From Planctomycetota bacterium (lineage in GTDB: Bacteria > Planctomycetota > Planctomycetia > Pirellulales > Thermoguttaceae): DNA of 25,425 nucleotides. The notes under the pieces were generated by a model that did no database searches, had not been told where the DNA came from, and worked only from the letters and a program-made list of their open reading frames with translations. The stretch spans positions 1-25,425 of the forward strand of contig JAMOAF010000787.1 of assembly GCA_023621895.1 (NCBI GenBank). The letters run 5' to 3'. The translations under genes were made by a program, and so were the position numbers. Shown piece after piece: positions 7,906-17,412 of this stretch. Every line of letters starts with the position of its first letter. Position 1 is the first letter of the stretch.

Positions 7906-7934
7906 TCTGCCGATAAATGGGAACAATCGGCAGA
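7906..7934. other. 9-bp inverted repeat upstream of the WD40 gene
   Basis: TCTGCCGAT (7906-7914) and ATCGGCAGA (7926-7934) are perfect complements around an 11-nt loop. The repeat lies about 190 bp before the WD40 start. It could be a regulator binding site or a leader hairpin; the sequence alone does not decide. Confidence 0.4.
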
Positions 7935-8126
7935 GGCGAACCGATCGCGCCGCGCGAGTGGTGCGCGTTCGGAGCGACTGGCCGGCGATGGCCAGTTTGT
8001 CTTGGCCGACCACCGTTTCGCTTCACTGGATGCAGCCGTTCATGGCGATGGTCCCGTCGGAATGCGCCCGGGTGGAAACAGTTGCCAGGGGATCGGCAAG
8101 TCAATTCGGCACGACAGGTGGATAGG

Positions 8127-9119
8127 ATGTCCTGTACCCGTCTGATAGGGGTTGTCGCCGCGCTGGCGATGGGCGGTTGTTTGATTGCGGTATTGAGGGC
8201 GGATGGGGTCGATACGACCGGGCCGATTGGCGCCCTGACGATGGAAAACGTGCCGGGCCGGGCGACCGGGCCGGTCATCTCTCGGGTGGCGCTCGATCCG
8301 CTCGGCCGGTATCTGGCGACGACCGGCGACGACCACGTGGTGCGACTTTGGGACCTGCGCTCCGGCCAGGTTCTCCGCCGGCTGGAGGGCCACACGGATT
8401 GGCTCAGGGCTTGCGCGTTCGATCCCCAAGGGCAACTGTTGGCCACCGCCGGGCAGGACAGGCAGATCATTATTTGGGACGTGTCGTCGGGCCGGATCGC
8501 GCGCCGCACGGGAAGCCTGCCGGCGGCAATCTTCGATCTGGCGTTTTCGCCCGATGGCAAGACGCTGGCGGCGGGTGGATTCGAAAGCGCGCTGCGCCTG
8601 TTCGACCCGGCCACCGGCGCGGCTGCCGCGGCGTTGGACACCGGCGGGCGCGACGTGCGAGCGCTGGCCTTCTCGCCCGACGGGCGGTTGCTCGCGGCGG
8701 CGGGGAGCCAAGGGCGAATCCGGATCATGGCGGTCGACGGCAGTGGGCAGGCTACCGATCTGCCGGGCGATGGGCGGACGGTTGCCGCGCTGGCCTTTCG
8801 CAACGACGGCGCCGCACTGGCTTCGGCCGGCGATGGGGCCGAGATTTCGATCTGGGACATGGCCACCGGCAGCCTGGCGGCGACACTGCCAGCCAGGCCG
8901 GGCAAGGTGATGGCACTGGCCTGGTGCGGAGCGGACCGGATTGCCGCGGGCGGGAGCGACAACACCATCCGCCTGTGGGAGCCGAGCACTCGGCGGGAAG
9001 TCAAGCGGCTCGCCGGGCACACCGGGTCGGTTTCCACGCTGGTTTTCAACCGAGGCGACGGACAACTCATTTCCGGGAGCTACGACACGACGGTGCGTCT
9101 CTGGGCGATGGGCCAGTAA
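8127..9119 (+). CDS. Exported seven-bladed WD40 repeat protein
   Basis: The product is 330 residues. An N-terminal hydrophobic segment (residues 5-22, then LRADG) is a signal peptide or anchor. Seven WD40 blades follow, recognisable by endings such as 'HVVRLWDLRSG', 'QIIIWDVSSG', 'ALRLFDPATG', 'RIRIMAVDGSG', 'EISIWDMATG', 'TIRLWEPSTR' and 'TVRLWAMG', enough for one closed propeller with nothing else attached. WD40 propellers are protein-interaction platforms, and export in planctomycetes is common. The start at 8127 is chosen because AGGTGG at 8116-8121 lies five bases upstream and the signal segment begins there; the in-frame ATG at 7917 would add 70 residues of non-protein-like sequence. 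It is 121 bp upstream of the surface-protein gene in the same direction, so the two may be co-expressed. Confidence 0.9.
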   Translation: MSCTRLIGVVAALAMGGCLIAVLRADGVDTTGPIGALTMENVPGRATGPVISRVALDPLGRYLATTGDDHVVRLWDLRSGQVLRRLEGHTDWLRACAFDPQGQLLATAGQDRQIIIWDVSSGRIARRTGSLPAAIFDLAFSPDGKTLAAGGFESALRLFDPATGAAAAALDTGGRDVRALAFSPDGRLLAAAGSQGRIRIMAVDGSGQATDLPGDGRTVAALAFRNDGAALASAGDGAEISIWDMATGSLAATLPARPGKVMALAWCGADRIAAGGSDNTIRLWEPSTRREVKRLAGHTGSVSTLVFNRGDGQLISGSYDTTVRLWAMGQ

Positions 9120-9240
9120 CGGGAGTTCGCTGACAATTTCAATGGCAGCCGGCAGATGCGTGGGACGGGCGAGAAGACGGCGCCAAGCCGTGTTGGGTCC
9201 CTGGCAGACGCCTGCTGGAAGAGCTGCATGGAGGTAGTTC

Positions 9241-12200
9241 GTGGGCTTGCTTGAAGACATCTCGGCGTGGCAGCGGCTGAAGCGAACCTTGACCCGGCGG
9301 AGCCAGGCGGCCAGGGCGCGAGGGCCGCGGATTTGCCGTTTTGAGCAGATCGAGCACCGCTGGCTCCTCTCGGCCAGCCCGATCCAGATCGGCTGCGTCT
9401 ATTTCGAGGACGGCATTGGGACCGACACGTCGGGCGACCTGTTTGAAGTCACCTGGTCGGGCGGCGCCGAGGGAACCCAATTGACGCGGCTCGTGATCGA
9501 CACCGACAAGCTCGGCGATGGTATCAGCCCAATCGACTGTTTTTTCGACACGGCGCCCGGCGGGTTGGGCGTCTCGGGATCGGCTGGCGTCGAGATCGTG
9601 GCCAACCACGGATTCGAAATCCTCGCCATCGAGGTCGAGGACGGCGGCACGACGCTTGCGTTCACGTTCTCCGGCTTTGACGCCGGGGAGCGGCTCCTGT
9701 TCTCCGTTGATGTCGACGAGAAGGGGCTGTACACGGACAATCCACTGGCCGAGGGAGCGGAGTTCGAGGGCTCGCACCTCGCGGCGACCTTTGCGGCGCC
9801 CCACTACTACGACGTTACCGAGAGCGACATCTTCTGGGACGAATACGACGGAAGGCTGACGTCTTCAGGCCTGACCCTCCCGCCCGACAGTTATGTGCCA
9901 CCCGGCCAGGCGCCGCGGCCCGACCTGACGGCGGGGGCCTTCATCGGCCTGAAGCAGACGCCGCTGCCGATCTCGATCAGCGGGACCGTGTTCGAAGACA
10001 TCGACCTGGACAACCGGCAAGACGCGGGCGAGCCGGGCATCGCCGGCGTGAAACTCAGCCTCCACCAGCTCGTCGAAGGGCAGTATGCCGACACCGGCAT
10101 GAGAACCACGACCGGCACTGCCGGCAACTACCGGTTCGATGGCCTCCTGCCCGGCGCCTACCGCGTCGTCGAAACGCAGCCGGACGGCTACTTCAGCGTC
10201 GGCGCGGCGGCGGGCGCGGTCGACGGCGCGACGCGCGGCTCGGTGCTCAACTCGGAAACGATCACCGGCATCTCGCTCTTGGGCGGCGAAGACAGCGTCA
10301 ACAACGATTTTGCCGAGGCGGCCCCGGCGCGGCTCAGCGGCCATGTGTACCACGACGCCAACAACGACGGCGTCCGCGGCGCGGGGGAGGTGGGGATCGC
10401 CGGAGCGACCGTCCGCGTGATCCGCGTTCTGCCCAGTGGCTCCACGGCCGAGCCGATCACCGTGACCACGGCCGCCGACGGGTCCTGGATGGCGGTCAAC
10501 CTCATGCCCGGCGATTGGCAAGTCGTGGAGATCACCCCGCAAGGCTATCTCGACGGCCTGGACGCTGCCGGCACCGCCGGCGGAACGGCGCAGAACCCCG
10601 GCGATTCGATCACGGGAATCCGGCTCGAGAGCGGGCAGGCCGGCGAGGACTACGACTTTGGCGAGATTCTGCCCAGCTCGATCGCCGGCCGCGTGATCGC
10701 CGACGCCGATGGGGATGGGGCGTTCACCGCAGGCGATTTTCCCATCGAAGGCGTGACGATCGAGCTCCGCGACGGGCAAGGCAAACGCATCGGCACGGCG
10801 ACCACCGACGCCGACGGCCGCTACCGGTTCACCGGGCTTGCCCCCGGCGTTTACGCCGTGGAGGAAATCCAGCCGCAGGGCTACTTCGACGGAGCGGACC
10901 ACGTCGGCACAGCCGGCGGGACGCTGCTTGCGCCCGATGCGATCCTCGATATCACCCTTGTCAGCGGCACCCAGGCCACCGGCTACGATTTCTACGAGAT
11001 CCTGCCGAGCAGCATCAGCGGCCGCGTTTCCGTCGACCTCGACGGCAACGGCCTGTACGACGCCGGGGAACCGTTGCTCGGAGGCGTTGCCGTCCACCTG
11101 CTCAGCGCCTCCGGCGAGCGGATCGCCAGCACGCTGACGGACGCCAAGGGCGAGTATGAATTCGCCGGTCTTGCGCCGGGGGTCTACGGGGTCGAGGAAA
11201 TCCAGCCACAAGGCTATTTCGACGGGCCGGACCGCGTGGGCAGCGCCGGCGGGGCGCTGGTGGAAACAGACAAGATCACCGGCATCACGCTCGTCAGCGG
11301 CACGCACGGCGCCCGCTACGACTTCTACGAACTCTTGCCGGTCAGCCTGTCGGGCTACGTCTACGAGGACCTCAACGACAACGGCCAGCGCGACGCGGGC
11401 GAAGCGGGCATCGCCGGAGTGACGTTGACGTTGCTCGACGCCGCCGGGCAGCCGACCGGAACAACGGCCGCCACGGACGCCAGTGGATTCTACCGCTTCG
11501 ACGGGCTGAAGCCCAACATGACCTATGGCGTCAGCGAAGCGCAACCGGCCGGCTACTACGACGGCCGCGACGCAGCGGGCAGTGCGGGCGGCACGGCCCA
11601 GAATCCCGGCGACATGATCACCGGCGCGCTGCTCTCGGTCGGCGTCCACGGCGAAAACTACAACTTCGGCGAATTGCCCCCGGCAAGCATCAGCGGGCTG
11701 GTCCACGGGGAATTGAACGGCGACTGCATCCCCGATCCGGGCGAGCCGCTGCTCGGCGGCGTGACGATCCACCTGCTCGACGCCTCCGGCAACCGGATTG
11801 CCTCGACCACGACCGACTCGGCCGGCCGGTACGTGTTCACGAATCTCCGCCCCGGCGTCTACGGCGTGGACGAGGTCCAGCCCGACGGCTATCTCCAAGG
11901 CAAGACCCACGCGGGCTCGGAAGGGGGCCGGGTGGAGGGAGACCGGATTCTCGACATCAACTTGATGCCCGGCATCGACGGCGTGGACTACAACTTCTGC
12001 GAGGTGGCGCCGGCGAGCATCTCCGGGTACGTGTTCCAGGACGGCCCGGTGATCGAAATTGCGCAGGGCGAGGAGATTGGAGACCCGATCAACTATGGCG
12101 ACGGCCAGTTCAAGCCGGACGATCAGCGAATCGCCGGAGTGGTTCTGCAATTGGGCGACGGCAGCGGGGCGCCGCTCTTGGACTTGAGCGGCAAACCGAT

Positions 12201-13629
12201 CACGGCGGTCACCGACCAGAACGGCTACTACGAGTTCACCAACCTCTACCCCGGCCTGTACACCGTGCTCGAGGTTCATCCGGAAGACTACGTCGACGGG
12301 ATCGATACGCCGGGCACGGCCGGCGGAATCGCGGTCAACACCCACGAGGAGATCGACCCGATGGTGCTCAGCCAGTTGGCGGTCGATCCCCAGAACGACG
12401 CGATCATCCGCATCCCGCTGGGCATGGGCGAACACGCCCGGGACTACAACTTCAGCGAGCTTTTGGTCCGCGAGACAACGCCGATCATGCCGCCGCCGCC
12501 CGAGCGCGGGCCGAGCGATCCGCTGCCGCCTCCGACGGCGTGGATCGGCTCGCCGCCGCCGGCCGCCGCCGTGCTCTACTCGCCCAGTCCGATCCAGCAG
12601 GTCCGCGTGCCTCACTGGGCCGGCGGGGGTGGTTTTACCCCGACCTACAGTTGGCACTTGAGCATCATCAACGGAGGCAAGCCGCGGCAGAACGACGACG
12701 ACCAGACTGAAGCCGAGCTGCTCGCGGCCCAGGCCGTGTTCTTCGACCCGCTGACCTGGACCGGCAGCGACGTCGACGAGGGCGAGTGGACGTTTGCCGA
12801 CCTGGAAGGCAACGTGCTGCGCCGGACGATCTTCGGAATTGAGGACGGCATCCCGGTGGTTGGCGACTTCAACGGCGACGGGGTCGACGAGATCGCCGTT
12901 TTCCGCGACGGCATCTGGTTGTTCGACCTCAACGGCAACGGCCGCTGGGACGAGGGCGACCTGTGGGCGAAGCTCGGAAACAAGGGCGATCTGCCGATCG
13001 CCGGCGACTGGGACGGCGACGGGAAGACGGACATCGGCATTTTCGGCCCCTCGTGGATCGGCGACGACGTGGCGATCGAGCACGAGCCGGGCCTGCCCGA
13101 TGTCGCCAACCAGCTCGCCCGGCCGATGAAGAACGTGCCGCCGGAGCAGCGCTTCGCCGCCAGCGACGTCCGGCTCCTGAAGCAGACTTCCCGCGGCAAC
13201 ATCCGCTCGGACCTGATCGACCACGTGTTCCAGTACGGCAGTCCGGGCGACGTGCCCGTGGCCGGCGACTGGAACGGCGACGGGGTGGTCAACATTGGCC
13301 TGTTCCGCGCCGGCGTGTGGTACCTGGACCGCGACGGCGACGGCCGTTGGAGCGCGGGCGACCTGTATGTCGAGGATTTCGGCGCCGCGGGCGACGTGCC
13401 GGTCGTCGGCGACTGGGACGGCGACGGGATCGACAACCTGGGCATCTACCGCGACGGCCGCTGGTGCCTCGACTCGAACGGCAACTACCAGCTCGACGCC
13501 CACGACCGGGTGCTACAGCTTGGCGGACCGGACGACAAGCCGGTTGCCGGCGACTTCGACGGCGACGGGGTCGATGAGATTGCCATCTATCGCAGCCGTT
13601 CGGGTCTGGAAGAGACGCGGTCCGAATAG
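9241..13629 (+). CDS. Giant surface protein: seven SdrD-B-like repeats plus FG-GAP-like tail
   Basis: The product is 1462 residues starting at GTG 9241, supported by GGAGGT at 9230-9235. Residues 34-45 (FEQIEHRWLLSA) resemble the planctomycete LEPR-XLL N-terminal motif of extracellular proteins. Residues about 47-240 form a unique beta-rich domain. Seven Cna-B/SdrD-B-like domains of about 110-145 residues begin near 245, 364, 480, 591, 702, 816 and 926. Each has an 'SISGxVxxDxxxDG...DxGE' start with Ca-binding-like Asp/Asn, then 'GxYxFxxLxPGxYxVxExQPxGY' and 'Y(D/N)FxE' at the end. A Pro-rich linker lies at about 1080-1130. The tail holds five 'GDxxGDG' loops (about 1200-1455) like FG-GAP/VCBS calcium sites. 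There is no LPXTG or C-terminal membrane anchor. An adhesin or surface-layer role is likely. The gene converges on the mechanosensitive-channel gene with 20 bp between their stops. Confidence 0.93.
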   Translation: MGLLEDISAWQRLKRTLTRRSQAARARGPRICRFEQIEHRWLLSASPIQIGCVYFEDGIGTDTSGDLFEVTWSGGAEGTQLTRLVIDTDKLGDGISPIDCFFDTAPGGLGVSGSAGVEIVANHGFEILAIEVEDGGTTLAFTFSGFDAGERLLFSVDVDEKGLYTDNPLAEGAEFEGSHLAATFAAPHYYDVTESDIFWDEYDGRLTSSGLTLPPDSYVPPGQAPRPDLTAGAFIGLKQTPLPISISGTVFEDIDLDNRQDAGEPGIAGVKLSLHQLVEGQYADTGMRTTTGTAGNYRFDGLLPGAYRVVETQPDGYFSVGAAAGAVDGATRGSVLNSETITGISLLGGEDSVNNDFAEAAPARLSGHVYHDANNDGVRGAGEVGIAGATVRVIRVLPSGSTAEPITVTTAADGSWMAVNLMPGDWQVVEITPQGYLDGLDAAGTAGGTAQNPGDSITGIRLESGQAGEDYDFGEILPSSIAGRVIADADGDGAFTAGDFPIEGVTIELRDGQGKRIGTATTDADGRYRFTGLAPGVYAVEEIQPQGYFDGADHVGTAGGTLLAPDAILDITLVSGTQATGYDFYEILPSSISGRVSVDLDGNGLYDAGEPLLGGVAVHLLSASGERIASTLTDAKGEYEFAGLAPGVYGVEEIQPQGYFDGPDRVGSAGGALVETDKITGITLVSGTHGARYDFYELLPVSLSGYVYEDLNDNGQRDAGEAGIAGVTLTLLDAAGQPTGTTAATDASGFYRFDGLKPNMTYGVSEAQPAGYYDGRDAAGSAGGTAQNPGDMITGALLSVGVHGENYNFGELPPASISGLVHGELNGDCIPDPGEPLLGGVTIHLLDASGNRIASTTTDSAGRYVFTNLRPGVYGVDEVQPDGYLQGKTHAGSEGGRVEGDRILDINLMPGIDGVDYNFCEVAPASISGYVFQDGPVIEIAQGEEIGDPINYGDGQFKPDDQRIAGVVLQLGDGSGAPLLDLSGKPITAVTDQNGYYEFTNLYPGLYTVLEVHPEDYVDGIDTPGTAGGIAVNTHEEIDPMVLSQLAVDPQNDAIIRIPLGMGEHARDYNFSELLVRETTPIMPPPPERGPSDPLPPPTAWIGSPPPAAAVLYSPSPIQQVRVPHWAGGGGFTPTYSWHLSIINGGKPRQNDDDQTEAELLAAQAVFFDPLTWTGSDVDEGEWTFADLEGNVLRRTIFGIEDGIPVVGDFNGDGVDEIAVFRDGIWLFDLNGNGRWDEGDLWAKLGNKGDLPIAGDWDGDGKTDIGIFGPSWIGDDVAIEHEPGLPDVANQLARPMKNVPPEQRFAASDVRLLKQTSRGNIRSDLIDHVFQYGSPGDVPVAGDWNGDGVVNIGLFRAGVWYLDRDGDGRWSAGDLYVEDFGAAGDVPVVGDWDGDGIDNLGIYRDGRWCLDSNGNYQLDAHDRVLQLGGPDDKPVAGDFDGDGVDEIAIYRSRSGLEETRSE
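9973..12465 (+). repeat. Seven tandem coding repeats (SdrD-B-like domain units)
   Basis: Units begin near 9973, 10330, 10678, 11011, 11344, 11686 and 12016, about 330-360 bp apart, with the last longer because of an insert carrying 'IAQGEEIGDPINYGDGQF'. Units three and four share near-identical DNA around 'EEIQPQGYFDG' (about 10858-10890 and 11191-11223), which points to duplication or gene conversion within the array. Confidence 0.85.
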
Positions 13630-13649
13630 CGGCTTGAACCGGCGCCGTC

Positions 13650-16600
13650 TCAGGCGTCAGGCGTCTGCCGCTGCGAGACTCCCGTAATCGTTCCCGGAGA
13701 GGCCGGGGCATGTCCGGCCCCCTGCGGAGAGAGCCCGTCCGTGGAGCGGATATGGATGCCGCGCTGCGGAAAGGCGATCTCGATCCCCGCCTTGCGGAAG
13801 GCCTGGTCGATGCCCGTGTGCAGGTCGTGGATCGTGCGCAAGCGGTTGTCGAGTTTCGCCAGGTAGCAGCGCGCCACCAGATTGAGCGTGCTCTCGCCAA
13901 ATCCCTCGAAGGTGACGATCGAGGCCGGGTCGTCGAGGACTTCGGGGTGTTCGCGGAGGACCTGCTCGATCAGCCGGCGGGCCAATTCGGTGTCGGACCC
14001 GTAGGCGATCCCCACGTTGATGACAATCCGGTTGACGTGGTCTGATCGCGTCCAGTTGAGGAGGCGACCGGTAATGAACTCCTTGTTCGGCACGATAAAG
14101 TCTTGCCGATCCCAGTTGGTGACCGTGGTCGCGCGGGTCTGGATGCGGCTGACGACTCCGGTGGTCCCGTCGACGGTGACGATGTCGCCGACGCGGATCG
14201 GCTGCTCGAAGAGGAGAATCAGCCCGGATATGAAATTCGCGAAGATCTCCTGCAAGCCGAAACCGAGGCCCACCGTCAAGGCGGCCACCAGCCACTGGAC
14301 GTTCGACCAACTGAACCCGATCGCGTTGAACCCGACGACGATCCCCAGGGCGACGACCACGTAGCGGGTGAGTGTCGTGATGGCGTAGCGAGCGCCGGCA
14401 TCGAGCGGCAACTGTTTCGGCAAGGAGATTTCCAGGAGTCCGGGCAGGTTCTTCGCGCCGATGATCGTGACGAAGCCGACGATCACGGCAAGGATCAGGT
14501 CGGCGAGGCTGACGAAACCGAGCTTTTGGATGTTGCGAACGGCGGTTTCTCCGTCGGCCGTCGCAACCGGCTCGGTGACCGTGATCGTGGTCCGCCAGAG
14601 CGGCACGCGATCGAGGAATGCGAGTGCGGGCAAGACTTCGATCCAGATCCACCAGACGAGCAGAACGCCGATGACAAGCAGGAGGCTGTTGACGAAACGC
14701 CGCGTCTGGTCGCTGACCTTGGCCAAATCAATGGCTTGTTCGGCGGCCACGGCCGGCGCGATCGAGACCGCCAGGTCTTCGGTGGCCGCCTCTTCGGCGG
14801 ATTCCGCAGCGCGGCGCTGGCGCATCCGCTCGATGGCCAGGCGGCGCCGCACGACCAGCACCCAGCGGGAGATCAAGGCGCTGGCGATCGTCAGGGCCAG
14901 GACCAGGAGGACGGTCTCCCGGACGCGGTCTCCGAGGCGGTAAGCCGTGTAGTAATACCCGAAGAGAGCGGCCAGCCCGAGGCCGCCCGCAATCAGGATC
15001 GTGGACCAGTGGAGAAGCCGCGGGTAGCGGAGGAGCCAGCCTTGATCTCCAGAAGCGCGGAAGTGCCGCAAGGCGGCCCCTGAAGGCCGGAGCAGCAAGT
15101 GGGCGAACACGGCCACCACGAGCATCAGGGCCAAGAAGCCGGCACGCCCAAGCGAGTTCTGCCAGCGTTCGATTCCCTGAGCCTCGACCAGGGCCATCAG
15201 AAACACCAGCGGCAGTCCAAGAACCGTGAACCAGCGGAGGTGCAGCCGTACTGCCCGGATCGCTCCGGCCGGCCAGGCGAAGTGCGATTCGGCCAGCCCC
15301 TGCGGACGGCAGAGCTGGGCCATCACGGCCAGCGGCAGCCACCACTCGGCGAGGTGAAGGAATCCGCTCCCGACCGCCCTGGCAAACTCCGTGCTGTCCT
15401 GATAGAGCGCCAGCCGAAGTCCCAGGCAGAAGGCAAACACCGGTCCAACCGAGCCGGCCAGGACGGTCGCCAGCAGGGCCTGGATCGTGGGCCAGATGCG
15501 AACCTGCGCACTGGTGGCTGCATTTCTCCCGAGTTGGGCAAGGGAATTGCCGACGCGCCGCCACGCGATGGCCCAACTGAGGAGCAGGCAGAACATCGCC
15601 AGATAAACGACCGGATACTGCCGGGCGTCCGCAAGCCAGACACGGGCCACTTCGAGCCAGCCCGACCAGCCATTGGGGCAGACGCCCAGCCGCAGGATGC
15701 CCAGGGAGAGCACGAGATCGCCGAGGCCGAACGTCTCCGCGCTCTGGATCCAGAGGACGCGCTCGTCGATGTAATCGGCGAAAGCCTCCGTTTCATGGAT
15801 CAACTGGCGCTGGACGACCTCCGAGTCTCCGAGCATCCGCAGGAATTCGTAGTGGTTCTTGATGGCCAGGTCGAGGTACTCCGCGCGCTTGGCCAGGTAT
15901 TCCCGCACCGCGGATTCAAGCTCTTGCGGCGGGACGGCGGTCGGCACGGCGCCAATTTGCCGCATGGCCTCGGAGTATTGCTGTTCGAGGCCGCGGGCAT
16001 CGGAGCGGCGATCTTCGAGCTCGAAGAGCTTGATTTGGACGGCGCGGATGCGAGCCTGCCGCAGGCGGGCCTCGCGATAGTGCCTGGCCAGGTCGGGCAG
16101 GTTCGTCTTCTGGGCGCGGAGAAGCTGGCCGATGGCGTTGGTCAGCCCCACGGCCTCCACCCGATCGCGAGCACGCTGGAATTGCTTCTCGATCCCGTCG
16201 AGTTCCTCCTTGATTGCATTCTGTGCAGTCACTTCCTTGCGCGCATCGGAGGCGAGCGATTCGGCGATCTCGGCGAGCGACTGGTTGTCGTTGGCCAGAG
16301 CCTGGAGCGCGGGATCGGCTCCCAGCGCCGCCCGGCGCGCCTCGTCGGCCCTCCGCCGGGCATCCTGCTCGACCAAGCGGCTTTCGGCCTGCTGCCAGCT
16401 CTTGACTTCCGCTTCGAGCCGGGCCGCGCGGGCCGTGGCCAGCTTCTGCTGGAGAGGCAGCAAGTCCGCCGTGGCGGCAAAGGCCAGCAGCTCCTTTTCA
16501 CCCGCGGCGATCTCCTCTGCCAGCGCCTTTCTCTCCGCCAGGAGGGAAAGGATTTGAGCGCGGAGAAGAGGTTCGGGCGTGCCTGGAGCGAGCGGTTCGC

Positions 16601-17183
16601 GAAGCTGCTGATCAATCCTCGCCAGACGCTTCTTGGCTTCGGCGATGCGGTTGGGAATTTCCTGCCGGGCGGTGACTCGGCGCGAGAGCTCCGCTTCGAC
16701 GGCGGCCGCCTCTTCCTTGGCCTTCGCCAGCAAGAGCTCCTTTTCGCCGCGGACCGTTTTGAGGGATTCAAGCGGCTCGCCGCCGGAAGGCAGTTCCGGC
16801 GACCCCTGGCCAAGCTTCTCGATCTCGCGGCCGGCGCGTTCGGCTTCCGCGGCGGCCGTCTCGATCAGGTGTTGAGAGTCTGCCGCACTGGTCGCCGATT
16901 TTTCCGCGGCGTCCAGAAAGGCGCCCGCCTGATCATACGCTTGCAGCAGTTTCTGCTTCAGTTCGCCATCGAGCTCGGCGGCCTGTTCGACTTCCTGCCT
17001 GGCAGCCCGAATCGCCTCGGCGGTCAGCTTTTCCTGGGTGACAACCGGCACCAGCGGCGCCACCCCGGCCTCGGCTGCGCGAAGCGCTATCGGAGACGAA
17101 GCCACCGCGACCGCCGTGAGAAGGAGTTGAAAAACCCAGCGGGCTCCAACAGCCGCATGGACTGCAAACGAGCATTCTCTCAT
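13650..17183 (-). CDS. MscK/MscM-type large mechanosensitive ion channel
   Basis: The product is 1177 residues, close to E. coli MscK and MscM (about 1100-1120). A signal peptide (1-37) is followed by a long periplasmic coiled-coil region (about 45-460, rich in Glu, Ala and Arg) and about ten to eleven transmembrane helices (about 485-985). The MscS core then contains the Gly/Ala-rich pore helix and 'GLGFGLQEIFANFISG' near 970, followed by 'FEQPIRVGDIVTV' and 'FIVPNKEFITGRLLNWT', all classic MscS signatures. The C-terminal alpha/beta domain ends near 1145 with 'GIEIAFPQRGIHI'. It would open under membrane tension to release solutes in hypo-osmotic shock. The ATG at 17183 has no strong ribosome site, but the signal peptide fits. 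The gene is divergent from the TolB-like gene (229-bp spacer) and convergent with the surface-protein gene. Confidence 0.95.
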   Translation of the reverse strand: MRECSFAVHAAVGARWVFQLLLTAVAVASSPIALRAAEAGVAPLVPVVTQEKLTAEAIRAARQEVEQAAELDGELKQKLLQAYDQAGAFLDAAEKSATSAADSQHLIETAAAEAERAGREIEKLGQGSPELPSGGEPLESLKTVRGEKELLLAKAKEEAAAVEAELSRRVTARQEIPNRIAEAKKRLARIDQQLREPLAPGTPEPLLRAQILSLLAERKALAEEIAAGEKELLAFAATADLLPLQQKLATARAARLEAEVKSWQQAESRLVEQDARRRADEARRAALGADPALQALANDNQSLAEIAESLASDARKEVTAQNAIKEELDGIEKQFQRARDRVEAVGLTNAIGQLLRAQKTNLPDLARHYREARLRQARIRAVQIKLFELEDRRSDARGLEQQYSEAMRQIGAVPTAVPPQELESAVREYLAKRAEYLDLAIKNHYEFLRMLGDSEVVQRQLIHETEAFADYIDERVLWIQSAETFGLGDLVLSLGILRLGVCPNGWSGWLEVARVWLADARQYPVVYLAMFCLLLSWAIAWRRVGNSLAQLGRNAATSAQVRIWPTIQALLATVLAGSVGPVFAFCLGLRLALYQDSTEFARAVGSGFLHLAEWWLPLAVMAQLCRPQGLAESHFAWPAGAIRAVRLHLRWFTVLGLPLVFLMALVEAQGIERWQNSLGRAGFLALMLVVAVFAHLLLRPSGAALRHFRASGDQGWLLRYPRLLHWSTILIAGGLGLAALFGYYYTAYRLGDRVRETVLLVLALTIASALISRWVLVVRRRLAIERMRQRRAAESAEEAATEDLAVSIAPAVAAEQAIDLAKVSDQTRRFVNSLLLVIGVLLVWWIWIEVLPALAFLDRVPLWRTTITVTEPVATADGETAVRNIQKLGFVSLADLILAVIVGFVTIIGAKNLPGLLEISLPKQLPLDAGARYAITTLTRYVVVALGIVVGFNAIGFSWSNVQWLVAALTVGLGFGLQEIFANFISGLILLFEQPIRVGDIVTVDGTTGVVSRIQTRATTVTNWDRQDFIVPNKEFITGRLLNWTRSDHVNRIVINVGIAYGSDTELARRLIEQVLREHPEVLDDPASIVTFEGFGESTLNLVARCYLAKLDNRLRTIHDLHTGIDQAFRKAGIEIAFPQRGIHIRSTDGLSPQGAGHAPASPGTITGVSQRQTPDA

Positions 17184-17412
17184 TAATCAGGACGTTATCG
17201 AGGTCGCTGCCGATCCCTTGTTCAGGTTATACCTGGATGGCCGAGAGCGGGCAATAACCCCCGGGCAAGCCGGCCTGACTCAACCGGCAGCGTTGCCGCG
17301 CCCGGCGGCGGTCTGTAAGCTATTGAGGATCGGCCCGAAAAGGCTGAATACTTGTTGGCGGGCTGAAGTTCAGCTCCCGACGATTCTCGCTACAGACTCC
17401 GGAGTCCCCCCG

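Larger units (their letters stand above)
7607..8126. other. 520-bp spacer with hairpins and palindromic repeats, no gene seen
   Basis: The spacer separates the TolC-like and WD40 genes. From its left it holds two small hairpins just after the TolC stop, a 17-bp direct duplication, two GTTCCCAAGC-family palindromes (to 7739), and a 9-bp inverted repeat at 7906-7934. From 7743 to 7905 and 7935 to 8110 I see nothing specific. The long in-frame extension upstream of 8127 has no coding character. Confidence 0.75.

Noticed and set aside
7917..8126. Earlier in-frame start for the WD40 gene
   Set aside because: The extra 70 residues are Arg/Trp/Pro-rich non-protein-like sequence, and AGGTGG directly precedes 8127.
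9865..13503. A 1212-codon open frame antisense to the surface-protein gene
   Set aside because: High-GC repeat codons on the plus strand leave the antisense frame open. Its translation is Val/Ala/Asp/Arg-rich without domains or signal, while the plus frame has seven clear domains and a ribosome site.
15099..17186. A 695-codon open frame opposite the mechanosensitive-channel gene
   Set aside because: It mirrors the coiled-coil coding region; the translation has no recognisable family and the minus frame has full MscS signatures.
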